Assembly (NCBI GenBank): GCA_013399015.1
Contig: VWZX01006715.1
Span: forward strand, 726,798-790,797
Length of the DNA: 64,000 bases
DNA from: Galbula dea
Lineage: Eukaryota > Chordata > Aves > Piciformes > Galbulidae
Direction: 5' to 3'
Part shown: in pieces, positions 36,048 through 48,900 of the stretch
Layout: every line of letters starts with the position of its first letter
Position numbering within the stretch: position 1 is the first letter of the stretch
Position numbers and translations under genes: made by a program
The notes under the pieces: generated by a model
What the model saw: only the letters and a program-made list of their open reading frames with translations
Database searches by the model: none
Told to the model about the DNA's origin: nothing

Positions 36048-37609
36048 AACAAATCCATTGTAGATGGGAGAATGAGGGGACAAAGTGGGACAGTGACAAA
36101 CTGGGCTACAGCTGGGTGCAAAGACTGGGTTCTTTGGGTTAGCAACTGAACAGCAAACGCAGTGGGAGGGAAAAATGTGGCAATGAAATGGAATCTGTGT
36201 TGTAGTAAAATGTACTATGTGGTACATCAGGAAAAAGCCATATCACTTAGAAGTCAAACCACCCTTATCTGTGGCTAATAGTGACAGGCAGGAAGTTGCT
36301 ATTAGAATAATTTGAGTGACCTCAGTGGAATAAGGTCACTCTTCCCATGACTTCCTTGGTTCTTTGTAATTGTATGCTATTGTGATTTTCTGAAATATAA
36401 TTCCTACATAACAGATGTCTTAAAATTATCCTCCCTTGTCATTTAATGTCTTCATTAGTTCAAAACAGGTTCTGGTCACTTTAATTTTAATCTGTGCCAA
36501 CATAGTGGTTTTGTGCTGAGATTTGTTTTCACTGAGCCACATATCTGTGAAAGATCTTGCATGTCTGAGATTCCACCTGGTTAAAACTGTGACTGCTGCT
36601 GAAATTGCCAAAATCCAAATTCACAAACATGGATGTCCTAAATGCATCTTGCACAGCTTTTAATATGGGTCTGTTTTGTTCAGAAGGGCACAGGATGGAG
36701 CAGAGTCAGGTTTAAGGCAAATCATGAAATGGTAACATCATTAACAAAGGAAGCCTGTTAATTGATAGGTTTGAGAGGGAGTAGCTATTTTGGTTCAGTG
36801 ATCCCTATAGATTTATTGGCAAATGCAATCTAATCATTGCTTGCAGTGCAGTTCCAAAAGGGACCAGAAAAAAAACCAAAAAGCACCAGCTTTTCAGAGC
36901 TCAACTTTATTTTAATGGGTTAGACCAGTGCAAACCTGTGTGATAGTGTTTCAGATGAAAGGATTTAGATCTATCCAGTCTCCTTTCTGTCAGGCTAGAA
37001 AGGACATGAACTATTATTTTTGACACAGAGGGGAAGTAATCAAATATTTAGGTCTTTTGTTTTCATTACAAGAACAGGAGAATAAAAAATAGATACCAGA
37101 ATATTCCTTTTGATTTGCTTCAAGAGTAAGTGAGGCATAGCTATTCATTCTTCTTCATTTTCTGTAAAAGATGAAAATGGAGAGTAGTGTTGTCCTCCCA
37201 GAGTGTGCTCCAGTTTGTTGTGGTAGGAGCATTTTCTCTGTCAGCTTAAAGGGTCCATACAGAGCACTTTGTCTCTCTCTGTCTCTTTCTTTATTTATAT
37301 GAATGGTTTTTCAGCAGAAATAAGTGCTTAAGTGCTAACTTTTTTTTTCCCCTTGAAGATAAGATGAACTGCATGTCAGTGTGTACAGACAATGGATGAA
37401 AAACAAACAGAATTTGTTTCCGAGGTATTTTCATTTACACATTCTCAGAGCCTGATGTAAAATGCCTTTTAAAATGCCATAGACACACCAGCTTTTGTAT
37501 TCTAAATGAAGACTGAAATTCTTTGCTTTCCAAGCCACCCATTCAAAAGGATGAAACTTAACAATTATACATTGATCCCTCTCCAGGAGAGTGTTTCATA
37601 AAGATATCC
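36048..37609. other. Non-coding stretch, nothing firm
   Basis: No gene seen. A segment at about 36890-36960 (including aatgggttagaccagtgcaa) faintly resembles old sauropsid repeats but is too weak to call. A CT-rich run lies near 37270-37292. Confidence 0.45.
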
Positions 37610-37745
37610 TGATCCTCATCTTAGAGGTGGAGAAACAGAGAGAGAGGCAAAGAGATTTCTGCAGAGCCATGTACCAGAGGGCAATGGCAAATCCAGGAGC
37701 ATAACCCAGGTCTCCTGAGTCACAAATAAGAGATGGTTAAATTCT
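37610..37745 (-). mobile_element. MIR-like ancient SINE relic
   Basis: On the plus strand the order is ggtggagaaacagagagaga, then gcagagccatgtacc, gggcaatggcaaatcc, a caggagcataacccaggtct segment and cctgagtc. This parallels the reverse complement of MIR / CORE-SINE repeats: gaggaaactgaggcacagag, cacacagctagtaag, tggcagagc, and a gaacccaggtct block. MIR-type SINEs are tRNA-derived and were active early in amniote history, mobilised by L2 LINEs. The copy is heavily diverged, and its orientation is minus. Similarity is by memory, not computed. Confidence 0.5.
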
Positions 37746-39732
37746 CTGTATAGCAGAGTCAGGATTATAATGAAAGAATTTATTCAGGGACTGCTGGGAC
37801 ACATATTGCAATATGGTAATCATCTGAATGGACAATTGTCCCACAGGCTGTCATTGAACCCTCCTAGAGTATGGTTTGTCTGCTCAGCAAAGAAACTGTA
37901 AATGAACTCCTTTTTTTATTCATTTTGTTTTGAACACCTTTTTAACTGGAGAAATCATCTTTATGATATCAGCAGGGAAAGCTTAACCCAGTACCTTCTT
38001 TCTGAAGGTGAAAAAACATTGAAAATTGCCTTAAGAAAATTACATGCTGTGTCCTGTTAAAAAGCCATTAATGCCTAAGGTCCTGGGGAAAAAAAGGGCA
38101 TTGAAATTTGAAATATATTGGACAATTTTTTTTCCCCCTGGCATTTAAAAGAATAAGTGTATGCTAATTATTTTCTTACTCAGATTGGCTTTTCTAGGCT
38201 TGGTCCAATATCTCTTCATTGTGTGAGAATTAAGCATTGCAGAGGCACATCATGTTTTTCTTTCTGCAAGATATCCTGGACAATTTCTCAGGCACAGAGA
38301 ATTTAGTAGCTTACAAGTCATGTAATTAGAGGATTAAAATCTAAGTGTAAAAGGAATTCTGAGACTCAGGTAACAGCTGGAATAAGCAGGTTTCTGTTGC
38401 AATGTCTGTAGGAGGTTGTCAGAATTAGGATCCATCTTAGCAAGGGAAGGTGTAGATCCTGGAGCCAAGGATTTTTCTGTCTGCATGCTAGTGGAGAAGA
38501 CCTCTGTGATTTAAATCTTGGTTATGTGAATATTGCAGGGGAAGAAAGTTTCTAATAGATCCAAAGTGTATTTCATATGACTTGCACTCGGGAAGCAAAT
38601 CAAATTCACTGCATTAAGAGACTGCTCAGAATAGTCCATTATTGGTTTGGAAAAGCTGGACTATCTAGTGGCAGTTTTAAATCTACTATCCATGGGAAAG
38701 GGTGGGAGCAACCTTGGAATAAATGTATTTTAAATGTCTGCCACTGATGTTATTTTCTGATAAGCTGACCTTCATGCTAAGAAATGGTGGAAGATTGGCA
38801 GTCCTTTGCTTTCTCTTGCATTGAAACAAATAGCACCAAGATAGAGGCTGTCTCGTTTGAAATGTATTTGACAACAAAGTTGATGAAGAATATATTTTTC
38901 TTTAGTTCTGTGCCCTGGCACCATGAAAAACATGCTTCCCTGTGTGAGGAGAAACAGCCTTTTGGTAACAAACAGCATGTAAGAATGAAGGAGCAAATCT
39001 GCTGTTCCTTGGCCTGGATTTACCAGGTTGCATCTTCACTGATCCTGTTGCCTCTGGAACAAGAAAAAGTAACCAGCTGCCAGCAGCTAACTTCCATTGC
39101 TTTAAAACCTGCTGTCCCTAGCTGAGATGCATTGTCTGATCATGTGTGTCTTTCTAGTCCTCTGCAAAGCCAAGTGAAACAGCTCAGCTTAACCTTCAGC
39201 CACTGAGCTGAAGGCTGTTGTGCTGCGTGTTATGGTAGATGAGAGCTTGAGTACCACTGCTTGTTCGATTGCTTCCTCCAGAGAGGCAGTAACTTAAACT
39301 GCTCTAACTGTAGCTCATGCCTTTAGGCAGGTCTCTGTCTAGACCCATAACTGTTATGGGTGTGATTCTAGTCTTCAAACCCTTCTCTGCATGGTCTGCA
39401 GGAAAAGAAGACACAGGAGTATAATGATCTATCTGTGTACATAGCCAAATTCTTCCTTTAATTGTATTAGCACAACCCATCTATTGAGTTCAGTAAATGC
39501 AGGCTGAGCTCTGCCCCAGCACATTTTGATATGGACTGCTGATTAGCCCACAATACATATCTCACTTCACCACCACTAGAACCTTAACCTCACTTAAAAA
39601 GAATAATGACAAAACAGCCCAATTATCTCTTCCCAGAGAAAAAGTCCATTACCAAGGGGGAACCAAAATTACCCTTTTCTGTTCAAACAGCCCAGTTCTC
39701 TATTACATTTGCATTAAAAAAGGGGCTGAGAT
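37746..39732. other. Non-coding stretch, no gene seen
   Basis: No gene or recognised repeat. A plus-strand open frame of 113 codons at 38784-39125 and overlapping minus-strand frames of 63-74 codons show no domain. These are regarded as chance frames. Confidence 0.5.
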
Positions 39733-39903
39733 TAGGTTGCCTTTGTGCTAGGCACTGTATGAACACATAACAAGAAATAGGTCCTGGCCCAAAGAGGTTA
39801 CAGTATAAATTAGACAGAAGTGGAGAGAAAACTAGTGGGTTTTTTTCCCCTTTCTTTTCCTAAGGGGAAATGAGGCACAGAACAGCATAAGTGCACAGAG
39901 TTA
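39733..39903 (-). mobile_element. L2/MIR-type ancient repeat relic (3' end region)
   Basis: The plus strand reads tgtgctaggcactgtatgaa, then cacataacaagaaatag, gtcctggcccaaagaggtta and cagtataaattagac, followed after a T/C-rich insertion by ggggaaatgaggcacagaac. The first part is the reverse complement of the L2 LINE 3' end shared with MIR-type SINEs ('gtgccaggcactgtgc ... gtccctgccc ... gagcttacagtct'). The second resembles the 'gaggaaactgaggcacagag' block. The cacataacaa variant is one I recall from turtle and crocodilian copies. Orientation is minus. It is old and non-coding. Confidence 0.6.
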
Positions 39904-40663
39904 ACTGTGAATGGACTAGAAAAGTCCACACATAAAGATATACATACTGCCAAAAGCTGAGGCACGTTGTGATCTGGTTATGTTACTTCTGGAATTAGGA
40001 CTCTGAGACACTCAAGTGAAGTGCAGACATAAGTACTCATTTGAAGCTCACTTGGGTTTCTATGTAGCATTTTAAAAAACCCCAACATTCAAACAGATTG
40101 TGGGACCTGCAGTGTTTCTTCTGTCTCTCTCTCCATTATTTGGAAGCACAGAGCCCCAGAACTTCAGGATCCCCCAGTCAAGAGTTTGGTACCCCTGCAT
40201 CACTGTCCCTGGTGCAGAGAGATGTGTGTGCCAGGTTGGACTGCCCAAGGCAGGGGGCAGTGGGAGTCCTGATTCCCAAGCAAACCAGCAAATGAGCTAT
40301 TGGGAAACAAAGGCATTGATGGTTAAAACATCTTAGTGTCAGTAAATCAATATTTTCCTCTGAAAATTGGTTTTGTCAGAAATTTGCTGATGAAACAGGC
40401 TAAAAGCCAAGCCCTGTCTCTGTTCATCAGGGGAAGTTCCTAAAGGGTAGGCAGTAGGAAGAAGCCAAGGATGGCTTTGGTGTCCCAGCTGCATCCTGCT
40501 CCCCTCCCCTGGCACTCTTTGGGTCTCCTTGTGTCAGGCAGTAGGACTCAGTGCAATATAGAACTGCCCTCAGCTCCTGGCCCTGCCCTATGCACCCCTG
40601 GTTTGCCTTCCACTGAGGGGGTGAAGCTAAGAAAGAGCAGTTTGTGCTAAAAGAACAGCACTA
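39904..40663. other. Non-coding stretch, nothing recognised
   Basis: No gene or repeat recognised. Plus-strand frames at about 40098-40336 overlap each other and lack coding features. Confidence 0.5.
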
Positions 40664-40720
40664 ATCCTTCCTTCCTTCCTTTTTCTTTCTTTCTTTCCTT
40701 CCTCCCTTTCCTCTCCTTTC
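40664..40720 (+). repeat. CTTC / CTTT microsatellite
   Basis: An irregular (CCTT)n-(TTTC)n-(CCTCC) pyrimidine microsatellite of about 57 bases. It is likely length-variable and has no functional context. Confidence 0.88.
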
Positions 40721-41959
40721 CATGCTTTACATCAGCTTTTCATTGCTGGGAAGATAATACAGCCCTGAAGTAATCATTCATTTCAACACCTCTGTATCTT
40801 CATCTGTAGTTTGAGGTCATTTTTCTGACCTGCAAGAATGAATTCTGAATCTTCAGTGAATCTCACTTTTGACTCAAACTATGACTGTTGGTCACATCTT
40901 TTCTTTTTGCCTGTCTCCTTTCCCTTGGAAAATCCATGGGTAGAATCCTGAGTGCTGTGAATTTATTGGCAAACAGGCCACCAGCTCACCTCAGCCATTT
41001 GGTGAAAGACCTTTCCCAACTGCTACAGGAAGAGCTGCCCTTAAACAAGAGCTTTGAAGAGCCTGGAGCACAGCCAAATGAGGAAACAAGGTTGTTATTG
41101 GCATGAGTTTAATCATGATAGACAATTAGCAAAGCTTAATTCTATTGAGAAAGAAAATCAGAGCAAGTGGCAGTAATGAATTTTCCTAGTAAATCTCTTG
41201 TGCTTCAAAATAAAACTACCTGACCTATAAATAAAATGAAATTAGAAGAGGTGTTTGCCCACATGGCTTAGCTCTGTGCTGCCTGGTCTGTGAGCACAGC
41301 TCTCCTTCCTGTCCCTTCTTAAATGTCTTTCTCTCATGCAGTAATAATCCTAGGAACAGTGCTACATTTTAAACATTTAGGTGACATCCAGTGTCAGTAA
41401 GTGGCAAAAGGAGGCTTTATTTTGATTTTGTTTCCTGTAGCTGAACTTGGTGGTATTAGGAGTTAATAGGCTTATAGAGTTAAGGAGTTTGAAAATACTG
41501 CTGTTAGCAAAAATAAATATTATTTAGAACTTAGTAAGTGGGTTATTTTCTTAATACTGTGAAAGTCTTGAATATTTCTAGAGGAATTACTGGCTAAAAT
41601 GAAAATGCTAAATTGAGTATTATCAGCAATAGATTTCTGAGAGGATTTCTCATGTTGGTGTTAGTAGCCTGTGGGTCTGATACTTGGGGGAAAGTGAAAG
41701 CAGCTGGCTTAAATCAAGAGTGCTATTTAAATCATTAAACCTTTTAATAGTGCCATAATAATGGAGCTTATAAAACAAAGAAGCTTCTGGTGAAAGCAGA
41801 AGTCTGAGTAGTTGTATGTTAGACATCTTTAAATGAGAGCTGTGCTTTGTGCAGGTGTGAGCAGTTCTTTCTCTTCCTTGCTTTAAAGCTCAAGAAACTC
41901 AAGATGTATCTCACTGGGCAAAGATAGCCAGGTAGATCTCAGTGTGCTCCACTAGAGCA
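40721..41959. other. Non-coding stretch, nothing recognised
   Basis: No gene or repeat recognised. From 41100 to 41830 it is A+T rich, with many TTAAT/AATAA cores. Confidence 0.5.
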
Positions 41960-42368
41960 CCTCCCCTAGGAGGATAGGCTGAGGCAGCTGGGATTGCTGA
42001 GCCTGGAGAAGAGAAGGCTCTGGGGGCATCTCACAGCAGCCTTTCAGTACCTAAAGGGGGATTACAAGGTAGAGGGGGAGAGACTGTTCAGCTGCTCTGA
42101 TTGCAGTAGAAGAAGGGGAATGGATATAAGCTGAAGGAGAGGAGATTTAAGCTGGAAATTAGAAGGAGGTTCTTTACCCAGAGGGTGGTGAGATGCTGGA
42201 ACAGGTTACCCAGAGAGGTTGTGGTTGCCCCATCCCTGTCAATGTTCAAGGCCAGGCTGGATGTGGCCCTAGGCAACCTGGTCTAGTATGTGGTGTCCCT
42301 GCCTATGACGGGGGGGCTGGAACTACATGGTCTTTAAAGTCCTTTCCAACCTGGGCCATTCTATGATC
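41960..42368 (+). mobile_element. CR1 LINE, 3' fragment (avian type)
   Basis: A 5'-truncated CR1 of about 410 bases in plus orientation. Landmarks in order are gctgggattgctgagcctgg, gaagagaaggctctggggg, a cctttcagtacctaaaggg block, agattatctt-type text replaced here by ttagaaggaggttctttac, gagatgctggaacaggttac, ccagagaggttgtggttgcc, aggctggatgtggcc, ggcaacctggtctag and a terminal gggccattctatgatcc. It resembles the chicken CR1 tail subtype with 'tggaacaggttgcccagagaggttgtgg'. There is no coding capacity. It abuts the CpG-enriched block on its right. Confidence 0.92.
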
Positions 42369-42399
42369 CCACTTCCCAGGAGTGGTGCTGTGAGCCTGA

Positions 42400-42970
42400 A
42401 GTGACCTTCACAAAGTCCAAGCTGCTCGCCTGGATTTGTGTGATGGCAGATGACCGAGGACAGAGCTCGTCTCTGCTCATTGAATTACGCTATGGAAGCT
42501 GGAGGCTTCTGGTCCAGAGATGTAGCTGACTCTGATGTGAGGAGCCATCTGTTCCATGAGTGGCAGTGCTGGCTGGAAGTTCTAAGCCCTATCGATTCAC
42601 TCCACTTGCACAAATGAGGGCTTCTGTTTTGCAAGTCTTTACATATGCAGAGAGCTGTGATTTCCATGGGGTGAATGGAAGTTCAGTGGGGTGCGTTCGC
42701 AGCCTCTATACGCCCCAAGCTCTCTCTTCTGCTCGCTCATTTGTGAATCGCACTCCTCCTGCCTGAAAGATGAGATGAGATGTCTGTCACTGCCATGCTA
42801 ATTTGCACTGCTCTGCATGCTCCTCGGCAGTTAACAACACAGCTGGATGCATACAAGAGGGGTGTGCTGGTCCCAACTGGCATCCAGCATCAACATGCCT
42901 GAACCGGGGTCGCGCTTTCCTGTGTTTTGGGAGTTTTCTTTGTGTTGGTGTCTCCTGGGAGGGTAGCGAG
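42400..42970 (+). promoter_or_regulatory. CpG-enriched non-repetitive block; candidate regulatory element or cryptic promoter
   Basis: About fifteen CpGs occur in some 570 bases, including gtgcgttcgcagcc, tatacgcccc, ctgctcgctc, aatcgcactc and ccggggtcgcgc. That is several-fold above the surrounding DNA, though below a full CpG island. Around 42795-42815 there is atgctaatttgca, which combines a homeobox-type TAAT with an octamer-like half. No repeat or domain-coding frame was recognised. It could be a conserved enhancer, an alternative first exon or a decayed CpG island; the sequence alone does not decide. Confidence 0.35.
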
Positions 42971-45900
42971 TGCTCAACTTGGTTGAAACCAGAGAAGAAG
43001 CAGGAAAAGTGTGTTTGTATTTTTCTGACAGTCATGAGGATGTGCCAAGTTGCTTTACTGCTTCAAATTGGCTTTTCTGCTAGACTCAGATACGGATTTC
43101 CATGGCAAGTCATTTGCAGTAAGGTCAGCACAAATTTAGATTGAACTCGGGTGTTCAGATCTGAGAAGTTTCACATCTGGGGCTTTACTATGAAACTCTA
43201 CTTAATTTGGCTTTTTTAGTCTCATCTCCTGACTATCTTAGCAGATGGGACTGAAGATCTGTTCATTCTGCCCTTCTTAACGGAGATCCTAATTTTGACT
43301 GGCAAGCCATATTTCCCCAAACAGAGGAAAAGACCTGAGAAAGGATCTCTTTCCAAACCATTTCTGAAACCCAATTAACTCACTGGAATGATCTCTAACT
43401 ATTCTTGTTAGAAGCTCCAGCACTTCAGCATGGATACAGAGCAGGATTCCTGTTTTTGTGGAGAAGCTGCCATGTGAGTAGTGACAAACAAGCTCTTGCC
43501 TGTGGAAAAATCTTTTACAACTGAAAGAAAAATGTTTTAGCATTTCAAATAGCTCATGCTCTGAGATCAAGTGAAGTTCTTTGCTTTAGGAAGTGAAATG
43601 AATATGTTTGATGGGCTCCTTTATTAATGGGGTTGGAGTTTTAGCAGTTTAGTTTTACATTTTCCATTAATATTGTAGGATCGTAGGAATCTGAGATAAT
43701 GTTATTTGGATTATTCCATGCAAGTCACTAACAGCAGAGAAGATGTAAAATTTCATTACCATCATTGAATTTCAGAGTGAAGTTAAGTCAAGCTAGTTCT
43801 GTGTGATTTGTGCTTAGAACTGTCTTAACAGAAATAGCTCAAAAGCCTTGTGTGTGCATTTGGTTGTGTTACTGAGCCAGCAGGATTTCAACTGGAACAC
43901 TGTTTGGACAGCTTCTGCTCTCTCTTACACCATGGTAAATCCTGTGGAGCTACCTGAAATGGAAAATGGACTGGGAGGTGGTTTATCACATGCAGTGTGT
44001 TACATATATTTTCCATCTGTAGTTGTGAGCACAGAGAAAATGAACAAAGTCCCATTTTTACTATTTGCTTGAGTCAAAAGCATGCAATTAGTCAAGGGAT
44101 AGGTTGGTGTGCAAAAGGGGCAGCTGCTGTTGCTATCTTTTTCTTTTTTTTGCAGTCCCTGTTCAAGTGTCTAAGCTCTGGAACCAGAATTAATGATGAA
44201 ATGATGAAAAAACAAATGAAAGAGGAAAATACAAATACAGCTCTGTACATCATCCTTAGGTGGACTGTTACAGCTTCATTGACTTCTGTGAAGCTATGAC
44301 ACCAGCTGAACAATTACACATCAGGGTGTACTAAAAGCACACAAATATCTGGGGTAGCACTTAATAAAGTCATCATTATCTCTGGTTGCTGAATTTAGTC
44401 CCTCAGAATTAAGTTATTGCATAGGCACCAATTCTTTTTCTTTCTGCTAAGTTTCCTTACTGGTGTAAAGCTGAATGATAGAATTGCAAAGAAAACATTT
44501 ACTCACTGGGAGGTGTGAACCCTGGTATTGCCATTGTGCAATTGGTGAAGTGGATTTTTCCTCTATAGCTCCAATGATATGAGCAATTGAAAGCAAGATC
44601 TCTATAAATCCTGCCTTTTGACTGCTGGACTGATCTATCTGTGGTGAGTGTCTGCCTCCAGCTGACTTCAGGGTGTGGGAAAAATGCTCATGCAACACAG
44701 TATGGCTTTTGAAAATGAAGTGAAAGTGGGGGGGGAAGTGTTTGTTTGTTTGTTTTTGTAATAAGAAGTACCCTAAAACAACTGTGACCTTTTCTTTGTA
44801 GGTTCTAGCCCCTTTATACTTTGGACTACACACTTAAGAGCTAGTCACTGATTTTGAATGCTTAAATCAACCTTTTTATTGCCTTCTTGCCTACAAAATA
44901 GGATAACATGTTTTTTTCTGTGAGGTTAATAAACACTTGTGCAGAGCTGGTATTCCCTAATGCTGAGTGCCTGGAACAGTCTGTAAAGAACTGAGCAATC
45001 TCTCTCTTCAGGGACAGTCTCGAGTGGAGTGCAGTAAATACAGTGTGAGATTACAGGGGGGCCAGGCAGATGAAGTACTCTTGCATAGCTGCTTGGTGCA
45101 TGAACAACTCTCATGGCCTCTCCTCCTATAACCAGCCTGCATCCAAGAAATGAAAAGCTGTGTTGAGTGGCAGCACAGAACAAGGCTGAACTGAGATTGT
45201 GTGGGGATGACATTCCTGAAGGTCTTGGTTCTAATGCAGAGCTGCAGCTCTGGGTCTGGCCTGAACCTGTGTTTCCTTTCTGTCTTTTGGCTCCTCTGTG
45301 GACAAAAGACTTATTTCTGGTTTTTCATGTAAGTTTTTGTTTCTTTTTCCTAGTTGATATGTGGAAGACCAAAGACCAAGGGAATGCATGCAGAGATGTT
45401 TATTAACCTGGGTTTATGGTACTGCACTTAGGAGGAAAAATCCTCTACTACTTACATATGTTTCAATGAACCCAGATTCCTGTAGCAGAACCAACTGGAA
45501 GGAGTGAGTGATGAAATGTGGAGCTGTGCCAGCAGGCTGGCATGGACAACACCTTTGGTGATGGAGAAGGGACTGATGTGAGTGCAGCAGCAACATAGCT
45601 CATCTTCTCTCACAATCACATAGCCAAGACAAAGGTGACAGGAATGTTTCTACAAGTTTATAGTAGTAGATTTTGTTCAAAGCATTCCTTTAGTCTGCAT
45701 TGGGAGGTTTTATTTTCAACAAACCTTTCAGTTGAGGGCAGGAGGCAGACTTCTGTATCTGTAGTAGTTAGGGAAATGAATGCAAAAGCATCCTTGTGTG
45801 TGAAGGAAGATCAGTGGTGGGTGAAGGCAGTATAACATTTATTCTTTTATTCTGTTTTTGTCAATGGCTAGTACCTCTAATTCAGATAGAAGAAACTTAC

Positions 45901-48900
45901 TGTGAAATACTGTACCTGTAAGTGCCAGACTCCTGTCTGCTTGTGGTTAGCACCTCAGGTTTTCTCTTTTTAGGGAAGAAAAGAACCACAGCAGACCTAA
46001 GAACAGTAGCAAATCCATATTATCCTACTATGCTTTAATGTTTAGCAAGGGCTGGGGAAAAGGGGTCCATGGGTTAATTGTGCACTGCACAAAAAAAACC
46101 CCAACAATCTCCTTTTAACAGGTTTTTTATTTTTTCTGAATTCCACAGAACTTACTAAATAAATGGGGATATGCCTGCATTGCACCATTCATTCCCTGCC
46201 CTCTTGTTTCCTCTCTAAACTAAACAGGCTCAATAATATAAGCTCAGCCTTTTTCAGAGTGCTCTTTATGCCACTAAACCATATAAAACAAGTGTGGTTT
46301 GCTGTCTTGGCAGTCTCAGGGCAGAGATGCTACTAAATAGTATCAGAACCTTGGAGCCCTTTTGGGTCAGATTGCACCTTTGGGTGGCTTGTGCTGGCTC
46401 TTGTCAGTGCCTGCCCAGGCATCCAACCCCTATGTCCCTCTGGATGGTGGTGATGTGTCTTTCATTCACCTCTGGGGATGCCCTTCCCCAGTGTGCTCCT
46501 TCAGTTCTGTCAAACTAAACCTGAGTTAACCCAGCCCATGGCTGAGTTCAGCCACAGTGGATGGTGTGGGCATTGCTGACATGGGTCACAGCTCCTGACA
46601 CCATGTGCCTGCCGCAGCTGACCTGCAAGGTGGAAAACTGGGCAACTTATTTTTAGCATATTCCCAGGCTGACTTATCAGTGAAACACTTTGAGGTAACA
46701 GCTTTCAGCCCATTTGATGATTGTTCATTTTGAAAGATGTCATTTTAAGAATTTCTGGAAGTTTCAGAGCTACCCCATGGGAGAGCTGTTCTATGCCAAA
46801 ATGTCATTTCAGATTCCAAACTACATACTCCTTCATACTTTCACTTTATAAATGTTTCACAGCACCTGCATTTTTTATCATTGCACTTTTACATGACCTA
46901 TGAGTTCCTTGTAGCTAACCTACAAGGCCTGTCTGAGGGGAGTAAGTAATAGGAGTTTATAAATGGGCTTTTTCATCTGTCAGCAGGTAAAGCCACCACA
47001 AAATTAGTTCTTCCTTCTGCATAGGTGCTTGCATTAATATTTTAACAAAGGCAATGTTTATAGGTCTTGTGTTAAAATGAAAACAACTGTGTCCTGGGAA
47101 GTGAATGCTTAAGTTTCATTTCTAATAGTTCTTAGAATTAGGCCTTATTTCTTCAGTAGTAGATCAACCTCTTGATACTTTCTGCAAGTCATCAAACTTC
47201 ATTCTTAGGCTGTAATTACCTGGGAAATCCTGCCTGATGGCTTTGCTGGCAACACTACCCCTCAGTGTGTGAAACTAACATAAAAGTAACCTGAGATAGT
47301 AATTGTGTTGCTATCCTGTGTACAGTGAGCACCACCAAAATGGTAATGGTGTTTCCCCTTAATGAGCTAAGTCTGGAACAGTCTTAAGGGGAAGATCTAG
47401 AGATGTTCCCTCAAAGGCTAGTAGCATGGGGAGGTAAGCATCAAGGGCAGGCATGAAGCTGTAAAAGGTGAAATGTTTATTAATAACACACAAAAAAGAT
47501 TAATATCATGAGTAGTAATGATCATGAGGCCAAGGATCAGAAACTCTTTCCTTGTTCACAGCCCTCCTAAGGGCTTGTGAGATGGTGTGTGGATGGCAAG
47601 AAGCAGCCCATGGAGAAGCTGGGTGGGCGTGGAAGTAGGAGCAGGGATTTCAACTTGTCCTCCTACAGCCTGTGTGGAGGGGGACTCAGCCATGGGGCTG
47701 TGGGTTGCTTTTGATCTCTCTGTTTAAAGCCCTTCCCTTTTGTAAGAATAAATATTCATTGAGCTAAAGGGGAAGGGAATGAGAAACTGAATACTGGGAC
47801 TTGAATTAAGGAGGGTATGAACTTAAACCTGGATTTTTCTTATCTCAGTCTCTTTTATGGATTTTGATCAGAAAATTCAACTTGGACCTATGAAATCTTT
47901 GCAAAAATATTTTAGGCAAAATGATTTCTCCACAGCAGTGTTTTCAGTGACCCAGGCTGTGCTGGTTAGTGTGCATGGTTTAAAACTAGTAGGGAAGGAA
48001 ATTTCCTTGGTGGTGTCAGGCACACAAAGAACCACAAGGGTTTGAACTCTTCAGTTTTCAGTGGGGGTGTCTGTGCTATGCAGCTGGGAAGTTAAACCTG
48101 CACTTTCCACCTATTTGGGCTTTGCATTTTGGATATTTTTTTTTCCTCCAGCAGAACTTTTCTAGGATTTCTTGGTCCTCAGAGTCCTCTATTGGATTTT
48201 TCCTTTCTACTGAGTTGTGCATAAGGTGGTATAATAAGATCTGATGGTTATATCTTTTCTTACAGCTACAAAGTCATGAACTCCAGGGTAGTATTTCCAC
48301 CTCACAGCAAGCTTCAATAGAGCAATGGTAATGCCACTGTCAGCCTTGGGCTGCTGTGTTAGGAGAACACTAGGTGCCCCCGACAGTGCTGATTTAAGCT
48401 TTCCAGTTAACATTATTTTTAAGGACTCAAGACACAGAAAACCTCTGAGAGTAACTGGTCCCTTCTGTGTACTCCCCACAGAGCTGATACCAAGTATCAG
48501 ATGTCAGAGCAAACCTTTTCAGGCAGTACTGGAGGTGTCCTAAACAGCAGACAACTAATGGCTTGAAATCAAAGATAAATCCTGGGAGAGATCTGTCCAT
48601 AATTTAACTGTCAGGAGGAAGAGACTCTGGTCTCAGAGGTAAACAGGTCCTGTGGAAAATATGTTATTTTTGTGCTGAATATGTTATCTTTCTGATGCAA
48701 ATGGAAACTAAAATCCTGTAATGTCACCCCTCCTTCCATTTCCTTTGGTTGCTTGCTGATGAAGATGTGTGACCCTTCCCACCACACCCTGCACCTCCAT
48801 TTCCCTAGCTCTGCTCTCATAAAGATGTTTTCATAACCAGACATGCCAATAGATTTCCAGCAGTGGAGAAGGTTAATGAGCAATTGGCACTGATTGACCT

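Noticed and set aside
36890..36960. Segment resembling old sauropsid repeats with an 'accagtgcaaacctg' core
   Set aside because: Too little colinear similarity to separate from chance.
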